Counted from the first letter of the stretch, positions 8,180-17,685 are shown. The stretch: 54,326 nucleotides of DNA from Bacillus marinisedimentorum (GCF_001644195.2 NZ_LWBL02000068.1:1-54326); one strand, 5' to 3'. Numbers and translations: made by a program. The notes: generated by a model not told the origin, from the letters alone.

Positions 8180-8340
8180 GCTTCGGCGGGTTTTCCACTT
8201 TTCACATGCTGGCAAACGTGGAATTGTTCCTATTATCCATTCAATAAACTTCCGCTGCATGTAAAAATGAACATTAAAAAACAGCATAAACAACGTTTAT
8301 ACTGTCTGTTGGAATTATAGATATGTATGTAGCGTGTGCG

Positions 8341-8417
8341 TGGTCGGGAAGACAGGATTTGAACCTGCGACCCCTACGTCCCGAACGTAGTGCTCTACCA
8401 AGCTGAGCCACTTCCCG
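8341..8417 (-). tRNA. tRNA-Pro(CGG)
   Basis: Full cloverleaf on the minus strand: 5' CGGGAAG pairs with CTTCCCG, the anticodon loop is TTCGGGA giving CGG, the T-loop is TTCAAAT, and CCA is encoded (8341-8343). Confidence 0.95.
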
Positions 8418-8427
8418 TAAAATAAAA

Positions 8428-8514
8428 TGGTGCGGACGAAGGGACTTGAACCCCCACGGTATTTCTACCACTAGACCCTGAACCTAGCGCGTCTGCCGAT
8501 TCCGCCACGTCCGC
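8428..8514 (-). tRNA. tRNA-Leu(CAG)
   Basis: Class II tRNA with a long variable arm. Acceptor GCGGACG pairs with CGTCCGC, the anticodon loop TTCAGGG gives CAG, and CCA is encoded (8428-8430). It lies upstream of tRNA-Pro by 10 bp on the same strand, so the two are probably co-transcribed. Confidence 0.95.
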
Positions 8515-8660
8515 AAGAATGTAAATGATTGAACTGACAAGTATAATTGTACTCATTCTATCCGGAAATTGCAATAGGTATTTTTTTGAAGTCAAGGGTA
8601 TGCGCGACCCCCTTATCCGTGTGCCGTCAGGACTCTTTGCAATATGAGGCAGAGCAATTT

Positions 8661-8692
8661 AAAAGGCCAAACCCTTTAAAAAAGGCCTGGCC
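8661..8692 (-). terminator. Terminator after the Met/Asp-rich protein gene
   Basis: GGCC arms (8665-8668 with 8689-8692) enclose a further AAAGG/CCTTT pairing; TTTT follows on the minus strand. Confidence 0.7.
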
Positions 8693-8709
8693 CATTAACT
8701 CTGCTAAAC

Positions 8710-9012
8710 TTACATTCCGCTATCCATATCGCCTTCCATATCACCGTTCATGTCACCGTTCATGTCACCGTGCATATCGCCCATTTCAAAGTCTGCGCTC
8801 GGTTTTGCTCCCATCGTTCCATGCATTTCGAGGTACATGTCCTTAATTTCCTCCCGTGTCATATCGGGATGCATCTGTTCAGCATGTTTGGACATTTGCC
8901 CATAATTGACAGTCCCTTCAGCTTTCTTGTCATCCATATCCTGTGCAAATGCTGAAGTCCCGCCGCCTGCAATCATTGCTGCTGCAAGTGTGCCTGCAAG
9001 AAATTTTTTCAT
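8710..9012 (-). CDS. Exported Met/Asp-rich protein of unknown function
   Basis: 100 aa. It begins MKKFLAGTLAAAMIAGGGTSAFAQ, a clear Sec signal peptide with likely cleavage after AFA. The mature part has about 15 Met residues and several His, and ends in a run of short GDM repeats (five GDM units with H, N, N, E and D spacers). Met/His/Asp-rich exported proteins often bind copper or other metals, but I recognise no family. I use the ATG at 9012, preceded by AAAGGGG; the 16-codon upstream extension lacks a ribosome site. It has its own terminator and no clear operon partner. Confidence 0.75.
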   Translation of the reverse strand: MKKFLAGTLAAAMIAGGGTSAFAQDMDDKKAEGTVNYGQMSKHAEQMHPDMTREEIKDMYLEMHGTMGAKPSADFEMGDMHGDMNGDMNGDMEGDMDSGM

Positions 9013-9168
9013 GAATTCATACCCCTTTCTGATTGATGGTACATTTCTTTCATACCACAATCATCCATTTTTACACGTCTTTTACCTTTTCAACGCGTGT
9101 TCAGTCACAGGGGGAATTTGTTGATTTCCTATATCCCTCTCAAAAGCACTGGCTGGATTTTCCACCTG

Positions 9169-10794
9169 TCAGCGTCCCAGCTTTTCCGTTTCCTCATCAA
9201 TCACCTTCAAATCAATTCGTTCAAATAGCGGCTTCACAGAATCAACCGTCTTGTTCTCAATCGTTTGCATTGACCATGTTACCCCTCGAAGACCAAGCTG
9301 CTTTCTGACCTCCGCTGCTGATAAAGGCAAAAATGGATCCAAAAGCACAGCGAGATTGGCGATAATGACAACGCTCGTGTACAGCGTATTGGTACAGCCG
9401 GCCGGATCTTCCCTCACCTGTATCCACGGCTTTTGTTCATCAAAATACTTATTGCCTTTCCTGATAAATGCGAAGATTTCCTCCAGTGCCTGCTTGAAAT
9501 CCGCCCTTTCAATCTGCTCCCCGCTCCTCTTAAACAAACGTTTGATTAACCGTTCGATCTCCTCATCAAGGCGGCCGCCGGGTATTTCTCCTCCATATGA
9601 TTTCTCTATGAATTTAAGGGTCCTGTTCACCAAATTTCCGTAGGCTCCAAGCAATTCACTGTTATGGCTGTAGATGAATTCGCGCCAGGAAAAATCGGCA
9701 TCTCTCCGTTCGGGGCCATTTATGGTCAAAAAATAGCGGATTGAATCGGGGTGGTACCGCTTCAGCAAATCGGGAACCCAAACCGCCCAGTTTCTGCTTG
9801 TTGATAACTTCTGGTTTTCGATTGTGACGTATTCACTTGAAACAATATGGTCTGGCAGGTGCAAACCTCCCGCACCGGATAAAACAGCCGGCCAGATAAT
9901 CGTATGGAACGGAATGTTATCTTTGCCATGTACATAATAAGCGATGCTTCCCTCTTCCCAAAAAGGCTTCCAATCCCGGCCCGATTGTTCAGACCAGCGC
10001 TTGCTTGCCGTTAAATAGCCGGAAACCGCCTCAATCCATACATAGATTTTTTTATCACTGAAGCCCTCAACAGGCACCGGCACACCATTTTCCAGATCAC
10101 GGGTTGCCGCTCTGTCCCTGAGCCCCTCCACCAAATACCGATTCGTCATTTGAATGGCGTTCGCCCGCCAGCTGCCGCTTTTACGCGCCTGCTCCAGGTA
10201 CTCCTCGAGCTCCTGCTGAAATGCCGAAAGCCGAAAATAAAAATGCTCGGTTGTCCGGCCGGCAGGCGCTGAACCGCAAAGCTTGCAGCTGCGATTTTCC
10301 AGCTCCTGCGGTTCCAGGAGTGAAGAACAGTAATCACACTGATCGCCACGCGCCGGGTTCCCGCAATGCGGACAGCCCCCCTCCACATATCTGTCCGGCA
10401 GAAACTGGCGGCACGTTTCACAATAGGTCTGCTCCACTTCTTTTTTGTATAGGAAGCCTTTTTCATTTAATGCATGAAATATGTTCTGCACTTCTTGATG
10501 GTGAAATACGCTGTCCGTCCTCGTATACAAATCGAACGTGAAACCAAGTGCATTGAAGCAGCTGACAAATTCCTCATGATATCTTCCGGCAATTTCGGTG
10601 ATCGGAACTCCTTCCTCATTTGCCCTGACCGCAATCGGCGTCCCGTTGCAATCACTCCCTGAAACGTACAGCACCTCTTCTCCTTTAAGTCTGAAATACC
10701 TAGCCAGAATATCCCCCGGCAGCAAACTCGCAACATGGCCGATATGCAGGGATCCATTCGCATACGGCCATGCCCCTCCGATAAAAATGTTCAT
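9169..10794 (-). CDS. metS: Methionyl-tRNA synthetase, four-CxxC type with a variant KMSKS loop
   Basis: 541-aa class I synthetase charging tRNA-Met. HIGH is intact (HIGH at 17-20). The connective-peptide zinc knuckles have four CxxC pairs (C125/128, C141/144, C153/156, C170/173). The KMSKS loop reads KLSTSR (329-334). There is no C-terminal EMAPII-like tRNA-binding domain, unlike the main Bacillus MetRS. This pattern fits the second MetRS type found in some bacilli, which may tolerate MetRS inhibitors; that role is inference. The start at 10794 follows AAGGAGG. The open frame continues 63 codons upstream into a repeat element and is not real there. A Met T-box leader controls it. The genome may also carry a housekeeping metG outside the window. 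Confidence 0.9.
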   Translation of the reverse strand: MNIFIGGAWPYANGSLHIGHVASLLPGDILARYFRLKGEEVLYVSGSDCNGTPIAVRANEEGVPITEIAGRYHEEFVSCFNALGFTFDLYTRTDSVFHHQEVQNIFHALNEKGFLYKKEVEQTYCETCRQFLPDRYVEGGCPHCGNPARGDQCDYCSSLLEPQELENRSCKLCGSAPAGRTTEHFYFRLSAFQQELEEYLEQARKSGSWRANAIQMTNRYLVEGLRDRAATRDLENGVPVPVEGFSDKKIYVWIEAVSGYLTASKRWSEQSGRDWKPFWEEGSIAYYVHGKDNIPFHTIIWPAVLSGAGGLHLPDHIVSSEYVTIENQKLSTSRNWAVWVPDLLKRYHPDSIRYFLTINGPERRDADFSWREFIYSHNSELLGAYGNLVNRTLKFIEKSYGGEIPGGRLDEEIERLIKRLFKRSGEQIERADFKQALEEIFAFIRKGNKYFDEQKPWIQVREDPAGCTNTLYTSVVIIANLAVLLDPFLPLSAAEVRKQLGLRGVTWSMQTIENKTVDSVKPLFERIDLKVIDEETEKLGR

Positions 10795-10818
10795 TTCAAC
10801 TTCCTCCTTTTTGTAAAG

Positions 10819-11000
10819 GGCTCTGTTAAACGTTAGTGTTGATTTCCGTTGCAGGTACTCGCTTTCCGCGGGGCGGGCGGTGAGCCTCCTCGTCGCTCCG
10901 CTCCTGCGGGGTCTCACCTGTCCCACTAGTCCCGCAGGAGTCTCGCACCTTCCACTCCAATCAACTAGTGAAAAAATCAACATTGAGCTTTAACAAAGCC
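10819..11000 (-). repeat. MITE-like repeat with terminal inverted repeats
   Basis: A 182-bp element. Its ends match as imperfect inverted repeats of about 27 bp (GGCTCTGTTAAA at one end, GGCTTTGTTAAA at the other, each followed by a segment ending TGTTGATTT). The interior is GC-rich and holds GCAGGAG-type arms able to form hairpins. It resembles the abundant non-coding repeats I recall from Bacillaceae intergenic DNA. It sits between the T-box terminator and the metS ribosome site, so it is part of the metS mRNA. Strand given is that of metS. Confidence 0.75.
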
Positions 11001-11010
11001 TTGTAAATAA

Positions 11011-11052
11011 AAAAATCCCCGCCCAAAGACATTTCTGTCTAAGGACGGGGAT
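11011..11052 (-). terminator. T-box terminator hairpin of metS
   Basis: A long stem with ATCCCCG/CGGGGAT outer arms and GAC/GTC inner arms, followed by a seven-T run on the minus strand. The upstream arm overlaps the end of the antiterminator region, as expected for a transcriptional T-box. Confidence 0.9.
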
Positions 11053-11310
11053 ATACCCGCGGTACCACCTTATTTCACCGACCACTCGCGCCATCGGCCT
11101 CATCAAGTACGGAACCGGCTTGAGACGGTTCTTATACTGTGGCATCAGTAACGGGTGCCAAACCCGGCACAGCCTACTCTCAATCATTTCGGTGTGCAGC
11201 TCGGAGACCATATTCAGCCGGTTTCTTTTTTGCTTCTTTTCAGCTCCCGAAGCTCTCTGTAAAAAAATCCGCCAGCATACTCTTTCTCGTCATGGCTTTT
11301 CAGTTCGATT
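11011..11310 (-). ncRNA. T-box riboswitch, methionine-specific
   Basis: The minus strand shows the T-box sequence AAGGTGGTACCGCG (complement at 11059-11072), a stem I with AGTA opposite GAATATGG, and the terminator at 11011-11052. The specifier loop reads GAATATGG, so the specifier codon is ATG (Met), followed by a purine. The variable T in GGTGGT would pair with the A discriminator of tRNA-Met. Uncharged tRNA-Met should stabilise the antiterminator and let transcription reach metS. Confidence 0.9.
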
Positions 11311-11316
11311 TTTTAT

Positions 11317-11345
11317 AGTATGCCACTAACAGACAGCGTTGTAAA
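11317..11345 (-). promoter_or_regulatory. Promoter of the T-box/metS transcript
   Basis: TTTACA (11340-11345), 17-bp spacer, CATACT (11317-11322) on the minus strand, just after the cupin gene stop. Confidence 0.55.
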
Positions 11346-11351
11346 GTTCCT

Positions 11352-11858
11352 TTATTGGTTCCAATACGAAAACAGCGGGCCCCTGTCTCCATACAGAGGG
11401 TCCTGTTTTGGCAGCGGAACGTTTTGGATAATCTCAGCCACGTCCGGCTGCTCTTCCGGCTTTCCAGTCTGAAGGTCATACTCCATTCCATCAGGATAGG
11501 CCCCGCATACTTTAAAGTCATGGGTCGACTCAACGTGCTTATGGCCGACACCTGCAGGAATGATCAGCACGTCACCCTGCTCGACATTCAGCACCTCGCC
11601 ATGTTCGCCGCCCATCTTCAATGTCGCCTTGCCGCTCACTACACCGAGCACTTCATGTGTTGTGCTGTGGTAGTGATGAATACTGGAGACACCGCCAAGC
11701 CAGGTGCCTTTCCAATTATTCTTCTCGAAAAGCCGGCCCATTTCTCCGGTATCTCCTACAGCATCACGGTATACAATCAAATCAAGATTTTTATTATTAG
11801 GAATGCTGCCATCGCCGTCAAAATGGAAGGATCGGACTTCAAGGTTGTTCATGTCCAT
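11352..11858 (-). CDS. Cupin-domain protein, YjlB-like
   Basis: 168-aa single-domain cupin. Motif 1 is HHYHSTTHEVLGVVSG and motif 2 is GDVLIIPAGVGHKHV, giving the usual His/Glu metal-binding set. It resembles B. subtilis YjlB, for which I know no reaction. The start at 11858 (MDMNN) is 9 nt after AAAGGAG; the ATG three codons upstream overlaps that site. The next gene on the strand is metS, with its own promoter, so the cupin is probably transcribed separately. Confidence 0.8.
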   Translation of the reverse strand: MDMNNLEVRSFHFDGDGSIPNNKNLDLIVYRDAVGDTGEMGRLFEKNNWKGTWLGGVSSIHHYHSTTHEVLGVVSGKATLKMGGEHGEVLNVEQGDVLIIPAGVGHKHVESTHDFKVCGAYPDGMEYDLQTGKPEEQPDVAEIIQNVPLPKQDPLYGDRGPLFSYWNQ

Positions 11859-11922
11859 CAGTCTCATCTCCTTTCACCTTTACTTTACCCGCGGTGAAAG
11901 GGTGGAAACCTCGCCGGGCTGC

Positions 11923-12882
11923 TCAAGCAGAGGCTCTGATGAGAAAGTGCTTGCGCAGCCAGGTTTCCAGCACGCTTCTCAACTCAGGATGAAGCGGCTT
12001 GCCGATGTCAGACTTGTACAGCTTTTTCGCCTGAAGGAGTGAATGATCCTGCTTTTGTTCCTTCAAGCCGTGGTTCATATCTTCAATGGCATGAATTTCA
12101 AGCGGTGCCGTTATATATCCAGACAGTTTATCGAGGTTCCGGTAATCAGCCTGGAAATCCCGTTTTCCGGTGATAGCAAGCACCGGGCATTCAATTTTTT
12201 CATAGGCATCATTTATAGGATAAGTGAAATGCTCACGGAACCATCTGGCACTCACTTTTGAGGTTCCGACCCTCATCACATCTTTTTCACCATCAAGAAT
12301 CTTCTTGAAAAATTTCTCGTTCTTTTTCCTCGCTTTTTCAGTCACCTTCAATTTTGAAATCAAAAATCCCTTGAACCCTCCGATTTCGTCCAGCTCCTTC
12401 AAGCCGATTTCCTGCTGCATTTTGATCGCTTCATCAAGCCGCATGCCAGCCCCGCTCAACAGGATCAATCCGGACACCGGGTTCCGTGCGTTTAGTGCAG
12501 GAGCAAGAATGGCCCCTTCGCTATGGCCAAGCACAAGGACATTTTCTTCGTCCACAAGCGGATAACTGCGCAAAAATTCCAGGCATGCCTCGGCATCATC
12601 TACAAGATCCATCATGCTTGTTTCATATTGCTTGCCGCCGCTCCCGCCCACTCCCCGCTTATCATAGCGGAGGGTTGCAAACCCCTGGCCGCTCAGCCAC
12701 TCCGCAACTTCCCGGTAAAGGTTCAGCTCCAAGCCCTTTGCATTCCCGTCCCGATTCAACGCACCTGTCCCTGGAATGATGAGAACAGCCGGGTACTTCT
12801 CCCTGTCTCCTTCCGGAATCGTCAGCGTCCCTCTCAGCTCAACAGCACCTTCAATGATCGCTTCCTGGTTTACGAATGCCAA
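11923..12882 (-). CDS. Alpha/beta hydrolase (YqkD/BAAT-like serine hydrolase)
   Basis: About 319 aa. The nucleophile elbow is GHSEG; the acid and base probably lie in CPVLAITGKRDFQAD and IEDMNHGLK. The oxyanion region is IIPGTGALNRDG. A helical cap (about 150-220, many Lys/Glu) separates the two halves of the fold, as in prolyl-oligopeptidase-like esterases. I favour TTG at 12882, eight bases after GGGGAG, over the ATG at 12909, which has no ribosome site. The substrate is unknown. It ends about 65 bp before the cupin start; a short operon with the cupin is possible. Confidence 0.8.
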   Translation of the reverse strand: MAFVNQEAIIEGAVELRGTLTIPEGDREKYPAVLIIPGTGALNRDGNAKGLELNLYREVAEWLSGQGFATLRYDKRGVGGSGGKQYETSMMDLVDDAEACLEFLRSYPLVDEENVLVLGHSEGAILAPALNARNPVSGLILLSGAGMRLDEAIKMQQEIGLKELDEIGGFKGFLISKLKVTEKARKKNEKFFKKILDGEKDVMRVGTSKVSARWFREHFTYPINDAYEKIECPVLAITGKRDFQADYRNLDKLSGYITAPLEIHAIEDMNHGLKEQKQDHSLLQAKKLYKSDIGKPLHPELRSVLETWLRKHFLIRASA

Positions 12883-13015
12883 TATGACCACTCCCCGATT
12901 TTTGTTCATGCTGCAGGTTATGTATTGTTAATGAATGTATTCTTGATATAACGCTTCGCTCCTTTAAAATATTGGCAGTTAAATCAATAGAGGAAAATTT
13001 ATTGCAAAACGATAT

Positions 13016-13156
13016 ATGAGTAACTTAAATAAAAGGGTTCTACATATTTATGGAGAAAGGTTATTCAGCAAGGATGGTGGAAGAAGAAAATCCGCTGTTC
13101 TGTACTTTGCCCGTTCCATTACGGTGCAGGACATTGAAAAAGCTTTTTCGAAATGA
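13016..13156 (+). CDS. Short open frame, unrecognised (possible gene remnant)
   Basis: 46 codons from an ATG, rich in Lys/Arg, ending QDIEKAFSK. The frame stays open about ten codons upstream of the ATG and no ribosome site is at a normal distance. It may be the C-terminal remnant of a decayed gene or a chance frame. It lies in the otherwise empty 12910-13243 interval. Confidence 0.25.
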   Translation: MSNLNKRVLHIYGERLFSKDGGRRKSAVLYFARSITVQDIEKAFSK

Positions 13157-13243
13157 CACCGGACGATCTGGCTTTGTGATCTGTGCTGCCATAGTATATA
13201 AATTCAGGCTTAATCTCAAAATATAAAAGAAGCAGGTGTTATC

Positions 13244-13450
13244 ATGAAAAAGAAAACATTTTGGTTCCCTTTACTGGCAGCGTTATGTTCAATGGTGATT
13301 TTATATACAACAGGAAACCTATTTGACATCTCAATTTTAAGTTGGAATTGTTATAAGGAGAATCCTTCAGAAGGGATACTTTTTGAAGCAGGAGGTTCGG
13401 TCATTCCCATTATAATTGGCTTCATCATGGATTTATCACTGAACGAATAA
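13244..13450 (+). CDS. Small hypothetical membrane protein
   Basis: 68 aa with two hydrophobic segments: KTFWFPLLAALCSMVILYTT near the N-terminus and IPIIIGFIMDLSL at the end, joined by a short polar loop. The start has AAGAAGCAGG about nine bases upstream. A possible promoter (TTGTGA, 17 bp, TATAAA) lies about 40 bp upstream. No family recognised. Confidence 0.6.
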   Translation: MKKKTFWFPLLAALCSMVILYTTGNLFDISILSWNCYKENPSEGILFEAGGSVIPIIIGFIMDLSLNE

Positions 13451-13530
13451 TAAAAAAATCACAGGAACGCAACTCTAATCCCGTATAATGGCTGTTCCAA
13501 AATCATCAAATTGCTTTTCTTTATCTATAA

Positions 13531-13565
13531 AAAAAGGAAGCATAGCATCCTCCGCTATGCTTCCT
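13531..13565 (-). terminator. Terminator of dynA
   Basis: A 12-bp perfect stem AGGAAGCATAGC/GCTATGCTTCCT followed on the minus strand by a seven-T run, immediately after the dynA stop. Confidence 0.9.
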
Positions 13566-13570
13566 GTCTA

Positions 13571-16500
13571 TCATAATCCATTTAATTCTCCAAGCCTCTC
13601 CGAAACGTTCCTCAACTTCTCAATATCCACCTGTTCCCCTAAAACATCCCTCAGGCTTCCATAATACTGCCCGGCTTCTTCCCTGATCATTCCGGTCATT
13701 TCTCTTACCGTTTCACTGAACAGCTCAGTATAATACCTGTTGAAGTGCGATTGTTTTTCATCAAGGTATTGCTTCACCGGTTCCTGCAGCCGGTTTTCAA
13801 TACTTTCTTTCATTTCTTTAATGCCCTGCTGTTCAAAAAGCTGCTTGCCGTTTTTATAATTTCCAAGTGCCTGTTTTAGGCCTGGTGGGCCAATGTCCGC
13901 CTCTGATTCATCGAATTCCATTGATGAAAATTCGATTGGTTCAAATTGAGACAACTCAGGCGGTTCAGGAGTACGGCTTGCAAACAAGGCAGCATCCTGG
14001 TGGAGGGTTTTAAGCTTCCTGTTCATGTCCGCTTCCACCCGGAGTGTCGTCGCCCGCATTTCCTGGACAAGGTCGAAGCCTAAAAAGCCCAGCAATTCAT
14101 CAAGTGCAGTTTGGAGCTGCTCTTTCAGACGGCTGCCGGTTCCGTTCAGCACTGCGGGATTGAAGTATTCTTTGAACTCATCCTGATAGCGCAGGAACGC
14201 ACGCTGTTTAATGTAAAAGAACAATTCTTCGATTTCGTTTTGGAGCGAGCGCCGCTCAACTTCACCGTCCACTTTTTCAAGCTGGCGAACCAGTTCGGTT
14301 TCGGCTTTTTCCACTTGTTCGAGGCGTTTTTTCCGCTCGTCATCGCCCTGCTGCGCGGAAGCAATCAGTTTTTCAACCCGGATTTTCGTCCTGTCAAGAT
14401 CAGCTCTTGCAGCTTCAAGTGACAGGCTGACAAGTTCTTCTTCGATGAATCGGAAAAATTCATTTTCGAACATGTGCATATCAAGCTGGCTTTCGTCTTC
14501 ATAAGACCCCGCCTGTTTTGCCTGCAGCACGTTTTTACTCGACACACCATATGTGCGGGGATTGCAGATGCCATATGCGGCCAGTTGGCCTTCCACGTAA
14601 TCTTTCACCATATTCAATTCCGCCGCATTCTTAGCAAGGTCGGCCGCATTGATGATGAAAAACATTTTATCCAGTTCGAACGTATCCTTCACCCGGCCGA
14701 GCTGGATCAGGAATTCGCGGTCGGCATGTGAGAAGGCGTGATTATAATAGGTGACAAAAAAGATCGCATCCGCATTTTTAATATAATTGAACGCAACGCC
14801 GGTGTGGCGGGCATTAATCGAGTCCGCACCCGGCGTATCGACGATGGTGATGCCTTCTTTTGTGAGCGGGCAATCGTAATACAGGTCGATCCATTCCACA
14901 AATACTGCCTTTGCCTCTTCGGCTACATACGCACGGTATTCTTCAAGTCCTGCCTCCACCGTCTCCCCGAGCTTCTCGCGGAACTGGATGTATCCGGCGG
15001 CCGCAGCGGTCAGGAAGTGGCGCTCGGTATGTGCGCTTCCTTCCTCTTTTTCTGCCTGTACTTGTTTTGCACGGCTGACTGCTTCCTCAAGAGAACCAGC
15101 TTCCTGCTTGCGCAGCACCTTGAACGAAGCGTTCATATCCTTTAACAGCTGCCCGGCTGTTTTCAATTTGACACGCACTGTCCCATGGCTGTATTCATTG
15201 TCAGACGGCATGATCCGATTGATCGCCGCTGTTGTCGGATTTGGAGATACCGGCAGCACCGCTTCGCCCATCAGCGCATTCGCAAATGATGATTTACCGG
15301 CACTGAACGCACCGAACAGCGCCACCGTAAACTGCTGCTCCTTCAGCCGCACTGCCCGTGATCTCAAATCGAAAGCGAGCTGCTTGAAACCGCCGAGCGG
15401 CTCAACAAGACTTGCCGCAGTTTCAAGGCGGGAGGAAAGGACTTCAGCTTCACCGCGCATCTGATGGAAGCTTTCCGTATTGGACTCGCCTTCACGTTTC
15501 GCAGCTTCGGCAGATGGTGACCCTTGCGGCACTGAATTCGTCATTGCTTCTTCTTTTAGCAATTCCGACCCTCTTTCATCATCTTCCCTGTTTACCACGG
15601 TCACCGTCTGTACCTGCTCAAGTTTTCGTGATGCAAGCTCCTCTGCCTCACGGAGGGTACCTGCAGAAACAGTATCGGAAAAACTGCCGGCAAGCTCCGC
15701 TTCTGTTTGATCCGATTTTTCAGAAGCAGCTTCAATCACATGAAGTGCTTGATCCCACTTTTTATACGTTTGAAGTTCTTCCTCAACGGCAGCCAATTCT
15801 GACTCTCTTTTGTTATTGATATCTTCTTTGGTTTGCTCGAAGATTTCATTGGCTTTCTGGCGGTACATCTGCTTGATGCGATTGCTCACATCATTCGTAT
15901 AGTTGAGAACATACTGCCCGTTTGCCGTCGCCCCGGATTTGACTGTACCCGCAAGCAGATCTGGCCCGAACGAGATATCCGCATCATAAATCTGTTTGAA
16001 CAGGGTGTCATCTTCAATGCCTTTTCCTTTTAAGAAATCGACCGCATACTGCTTGAAGTGGCCGTCAATATGGGTTGCGACCTGCCTGGAAAATTCATCA
16101 TAAAACGTCTGCAGCCGCTCCTCACGTTCTTTTTCGGTCTTCGCGCGCTGGAAAAAGAACCCCGTTTTGAAGGAAGGGTCCCGTGATTCCAGATACGATC
16201 GGGCCATATCCCTTGTCTGAGCGGGCATGATATATGCATTGTCAAGGATGCCCTGGACCCCTTTCAGGAATTCCGATTGGACCTGGCCCATTCCCTGCTC
16301 AAGCTCTCCAAGCCGGCTGTGCAATCCTGAAATCCTTGCTGCCACTTCCTTCCGCTCTTGGGCTGAGAGATGCTGCAGTTTGCGTTCCGCCTCTTCCGTG
16401 TCAGAAGCAAGGTTCTCTTCAACACCTTCTAGTGCTTCCGCTATAAGCCCTTTGATAGAGTCAGCCACCCGCTCCAAATATTCCTCATCCGGCAGATTGA

Positions 16501-17317
16501 TCAAGGACTGGATAAAGTCGTGAAGTTCCCGGTACTGGTTGTGCGGAACATCCATGTACAGGCTGGAAACATAAAAGATACCGTCAGGTTCAACATTCCA
16601 GCTCCTGAATGCCTCCGCTGCGCTTTTTTGGTACGCTTCAAACGGCAGTTCTTCATCCCTGTGCTTATCAATCTGGTTTACAACAACGTATACCGGCTTA
16701 TGGCTTTCCTTCAGTTCCTCAACAAACCGGAAGTTCAGCTCAGACTGGACATGATTGTAATCGACCACATAAAAAATCGTGTCAGCCAGATGGAGTGCCG
16801 ATTCAGTCGCAATCCGGTGGGCCTCATCAGTTGAGTCGATTCCCGGCGTATCCATCACCGCCAGTCCTTGCGGAAGATCTGTAAACGGATGAAAAATTTC
16901 GATGGATGAAACGGCATCGCCGTCACGGGAATAGTCCTGAATTTTGTTATAGTCATACGGCCCCTGGAACTCCACCGGCTCACGGTCAGTGTAATAGATG
17001 CGGGCCGCATGCTCGCCCGCTTTGATTTTCACCAGGTTTGCACTCGTCGGAATCGGGCTCGACGGAAGGATCGGTTCATCCATGATTGTATTGATAAGCG
17101 TGGACTTCCCTGCCGAAAAATGCCCCGTGAATGCGATGCCCAGTTCCCTGGCATTGATTTTCGCCAGCAAATCAAGCAGCTTACCGGCCTGTTCATCCGC
17201 TCCGACATGAATCAAACGTTTATATAAAACGGCACTGTGTGCAAACAGCCGCTGTCGGTCATGCATGATATCTTGATTGATCCAATCGCCTGTACTTAAA
17301 GGTGCGTTTGCGGTCAT
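13571..17317 (-). CDS. dynA: Double dynamin-like GTPase DynA
   Basis: 1248 aa, a fusion of two dynamin modules like B. subtilis DynA (about 1190 aa), which fuses and protects membranes. Module 1 has G1 GHFSAGKST (65-73), G3 DTPG (156-159) and G4 NQID (214-217). Module 2 has G1 GAFSAGKSS (669-677), VDTPGADS and a weaker G4, IINAADL. Long coiled-coil-rich helical stretches follow each GTPase domain (about 290-560 and 970-1240). The residue 570-620 linker is polar and probably flexible. AAGGAG stands 9 nt before the ATG. It is a single-gene unit with its own terminator. A -10-like TATAAT lies at 17354-17359. Confidence 0.92.
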   Translation of the reverse strand: MTANAPLSTGDWINQDIMHDRQRLFAHSAVLYKRLIHVGADEQAGKLLDLLAKINARELGIAFTGHFSAGKSTLINTIMDEPILPSSPIPTSANLVKIKAGEHAARIYYTDREPVEFQGPYDYNKIQDYSRDGDAVSSIEIFHPFTDLPQGLAVMDTPGIDSTDEAHRIATESALHLADTIFYVVDYNHVQSELNFRFVEELKESHKPVYVVVNQIDKHRDEELPFEAYQKSAAEAFRSWNVEPDGIFYVSSLYMDVPHNQYRELHDFIQSLINLPDEEYLERVADSIKGLIAEALEGVEENLASDTEEAERKLQHLSAQERKEVAARISGLHSRLGELEQGMGQVQSEFLKGVQGILDNAYIMPAQTRDMARSYLESRDPSFKTGFFFQRAKTEKEREERLQTFYDEFSRQVATHIDGHFKQYAVDFLKGKGIEDDTLFKQIYDADISFGPDLLAGTVKSGATANGQYVLNYTNDVSNRIKQMYRQKANEIFEQTKEDINNKRESELAAVEEELQTYKKWDQALHVIEAASEKSDQTEAELAGSFSDTVSAGTLREAEELASRKLEQVQTVTVVNREDDERGSELLKEEAMTNSVPQGSPSAEAAKREGESNTESFHQMRGEAEVLSSRLETAASLVEPLGGFKQLAFDLRSRAVRLKEQQFTVALFGAFSAGKSSFANALMGEAVLPVSPNPTTAAINRIMPSDNEYSHGTVRVKLKTAGQLLKDMNASFKVLRKQEAGSLEEAVSRAKQVQAEKEEGSAHTERHFLTAAAAGYIQFREKLGETVEAGLEEYRAYVAEEAKAVFVEWIDLYYDCPLTKEGITIVDTPGADSINARHTGVAFNYIKNADAIFFVTYYNHAFSHADREFLIQLGRVKDTFELDKMFFIINAADLAKNAAELNMVKDYVEGQLAAYGICNPRTYGVSSKNVLQAKQAGSYEDESQLDMHMFENEFFRFIEEELVSLSLEAARADLDRTKIRVEKLIASAQQGDDERKKRLEQVEKAETELVRQLEKVDGEVERRSLQNEIEELFFYIKQRAFLRYQDEFKEYFNPAVLNGTGSRLKEQLQTALDELLGFLGFDLVQEMRATTLRVEADMNRKLKTLHQDAALFASRTPEPPELSQFEPIEFSSMEFDESEADIGPPGLKQALGNYKNGKQLFEQQGIKEMKESIENRLQEPVKQYLDEKQSHFNRYYTELFSETVREMTGMIREEAGQYYGSLRDVLGEQVDIEKLRNVSERLGELNGL

Positions 17318-17353
17318 GACGTGATGCTCCTTGTAATCGGTTTTATTTTTCTC

Positions 17354-17359
17354 ATTATA
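17354..17359 (-). promoter_or_regulatory. Possible -10 element upstream of dynA
   Basis: TATAAT on the minus strand, 37 bp before the dynA start, with only a weak T-rich -35. Otherwise the 17318-17685 gap holds an AT-rich tract (about 17552-17585) that probably belongs to the divergent endopeptidase promoter; nothing more is clear. Confidence 0.35.
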
Positions 17360-17685
17360 CTACCATTTTCATAGGATAAAAAATGAAAACGCTGCTGTAG
17401 GAAGAATTCAGCACCAGAGAGCAGAGAATAATTTCGCCTGTAAAGTCCCTTCCAGATAGACATACGGTAAAAATGCAGCCTGCTCCCGGATTCCTTCTCT
17501 TGAGACACTTGGAAAACGACAGGACTCTCACCTGGTCAAAAGGTAATTTTTTGAAAATTAAATTAAATTAATTTTAAATTGTAATTTCACTGTCTTCTTT
17601 TTGTAATGTCTGTGTAATGATTTTCCTGTATTATGGGATTTGTTCAAATAAATGGTTTAAAGAATTACATCTGGGGGAATACAAC

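Noticed and set aside
10795-10983. 63-codon N-terminal extension of metS
   Set aside because: The extension lies inside the MITE-like repeat, and the normal MetRS N-terminus starts at 10794 with a strong ribosome site.
13050-13220. Second plus-strand frame starting MEKGYSARMVEEEN
   Set aside because: It overlaps the 46-codon frame out of phase, has no ribosome site and no recognisable features.
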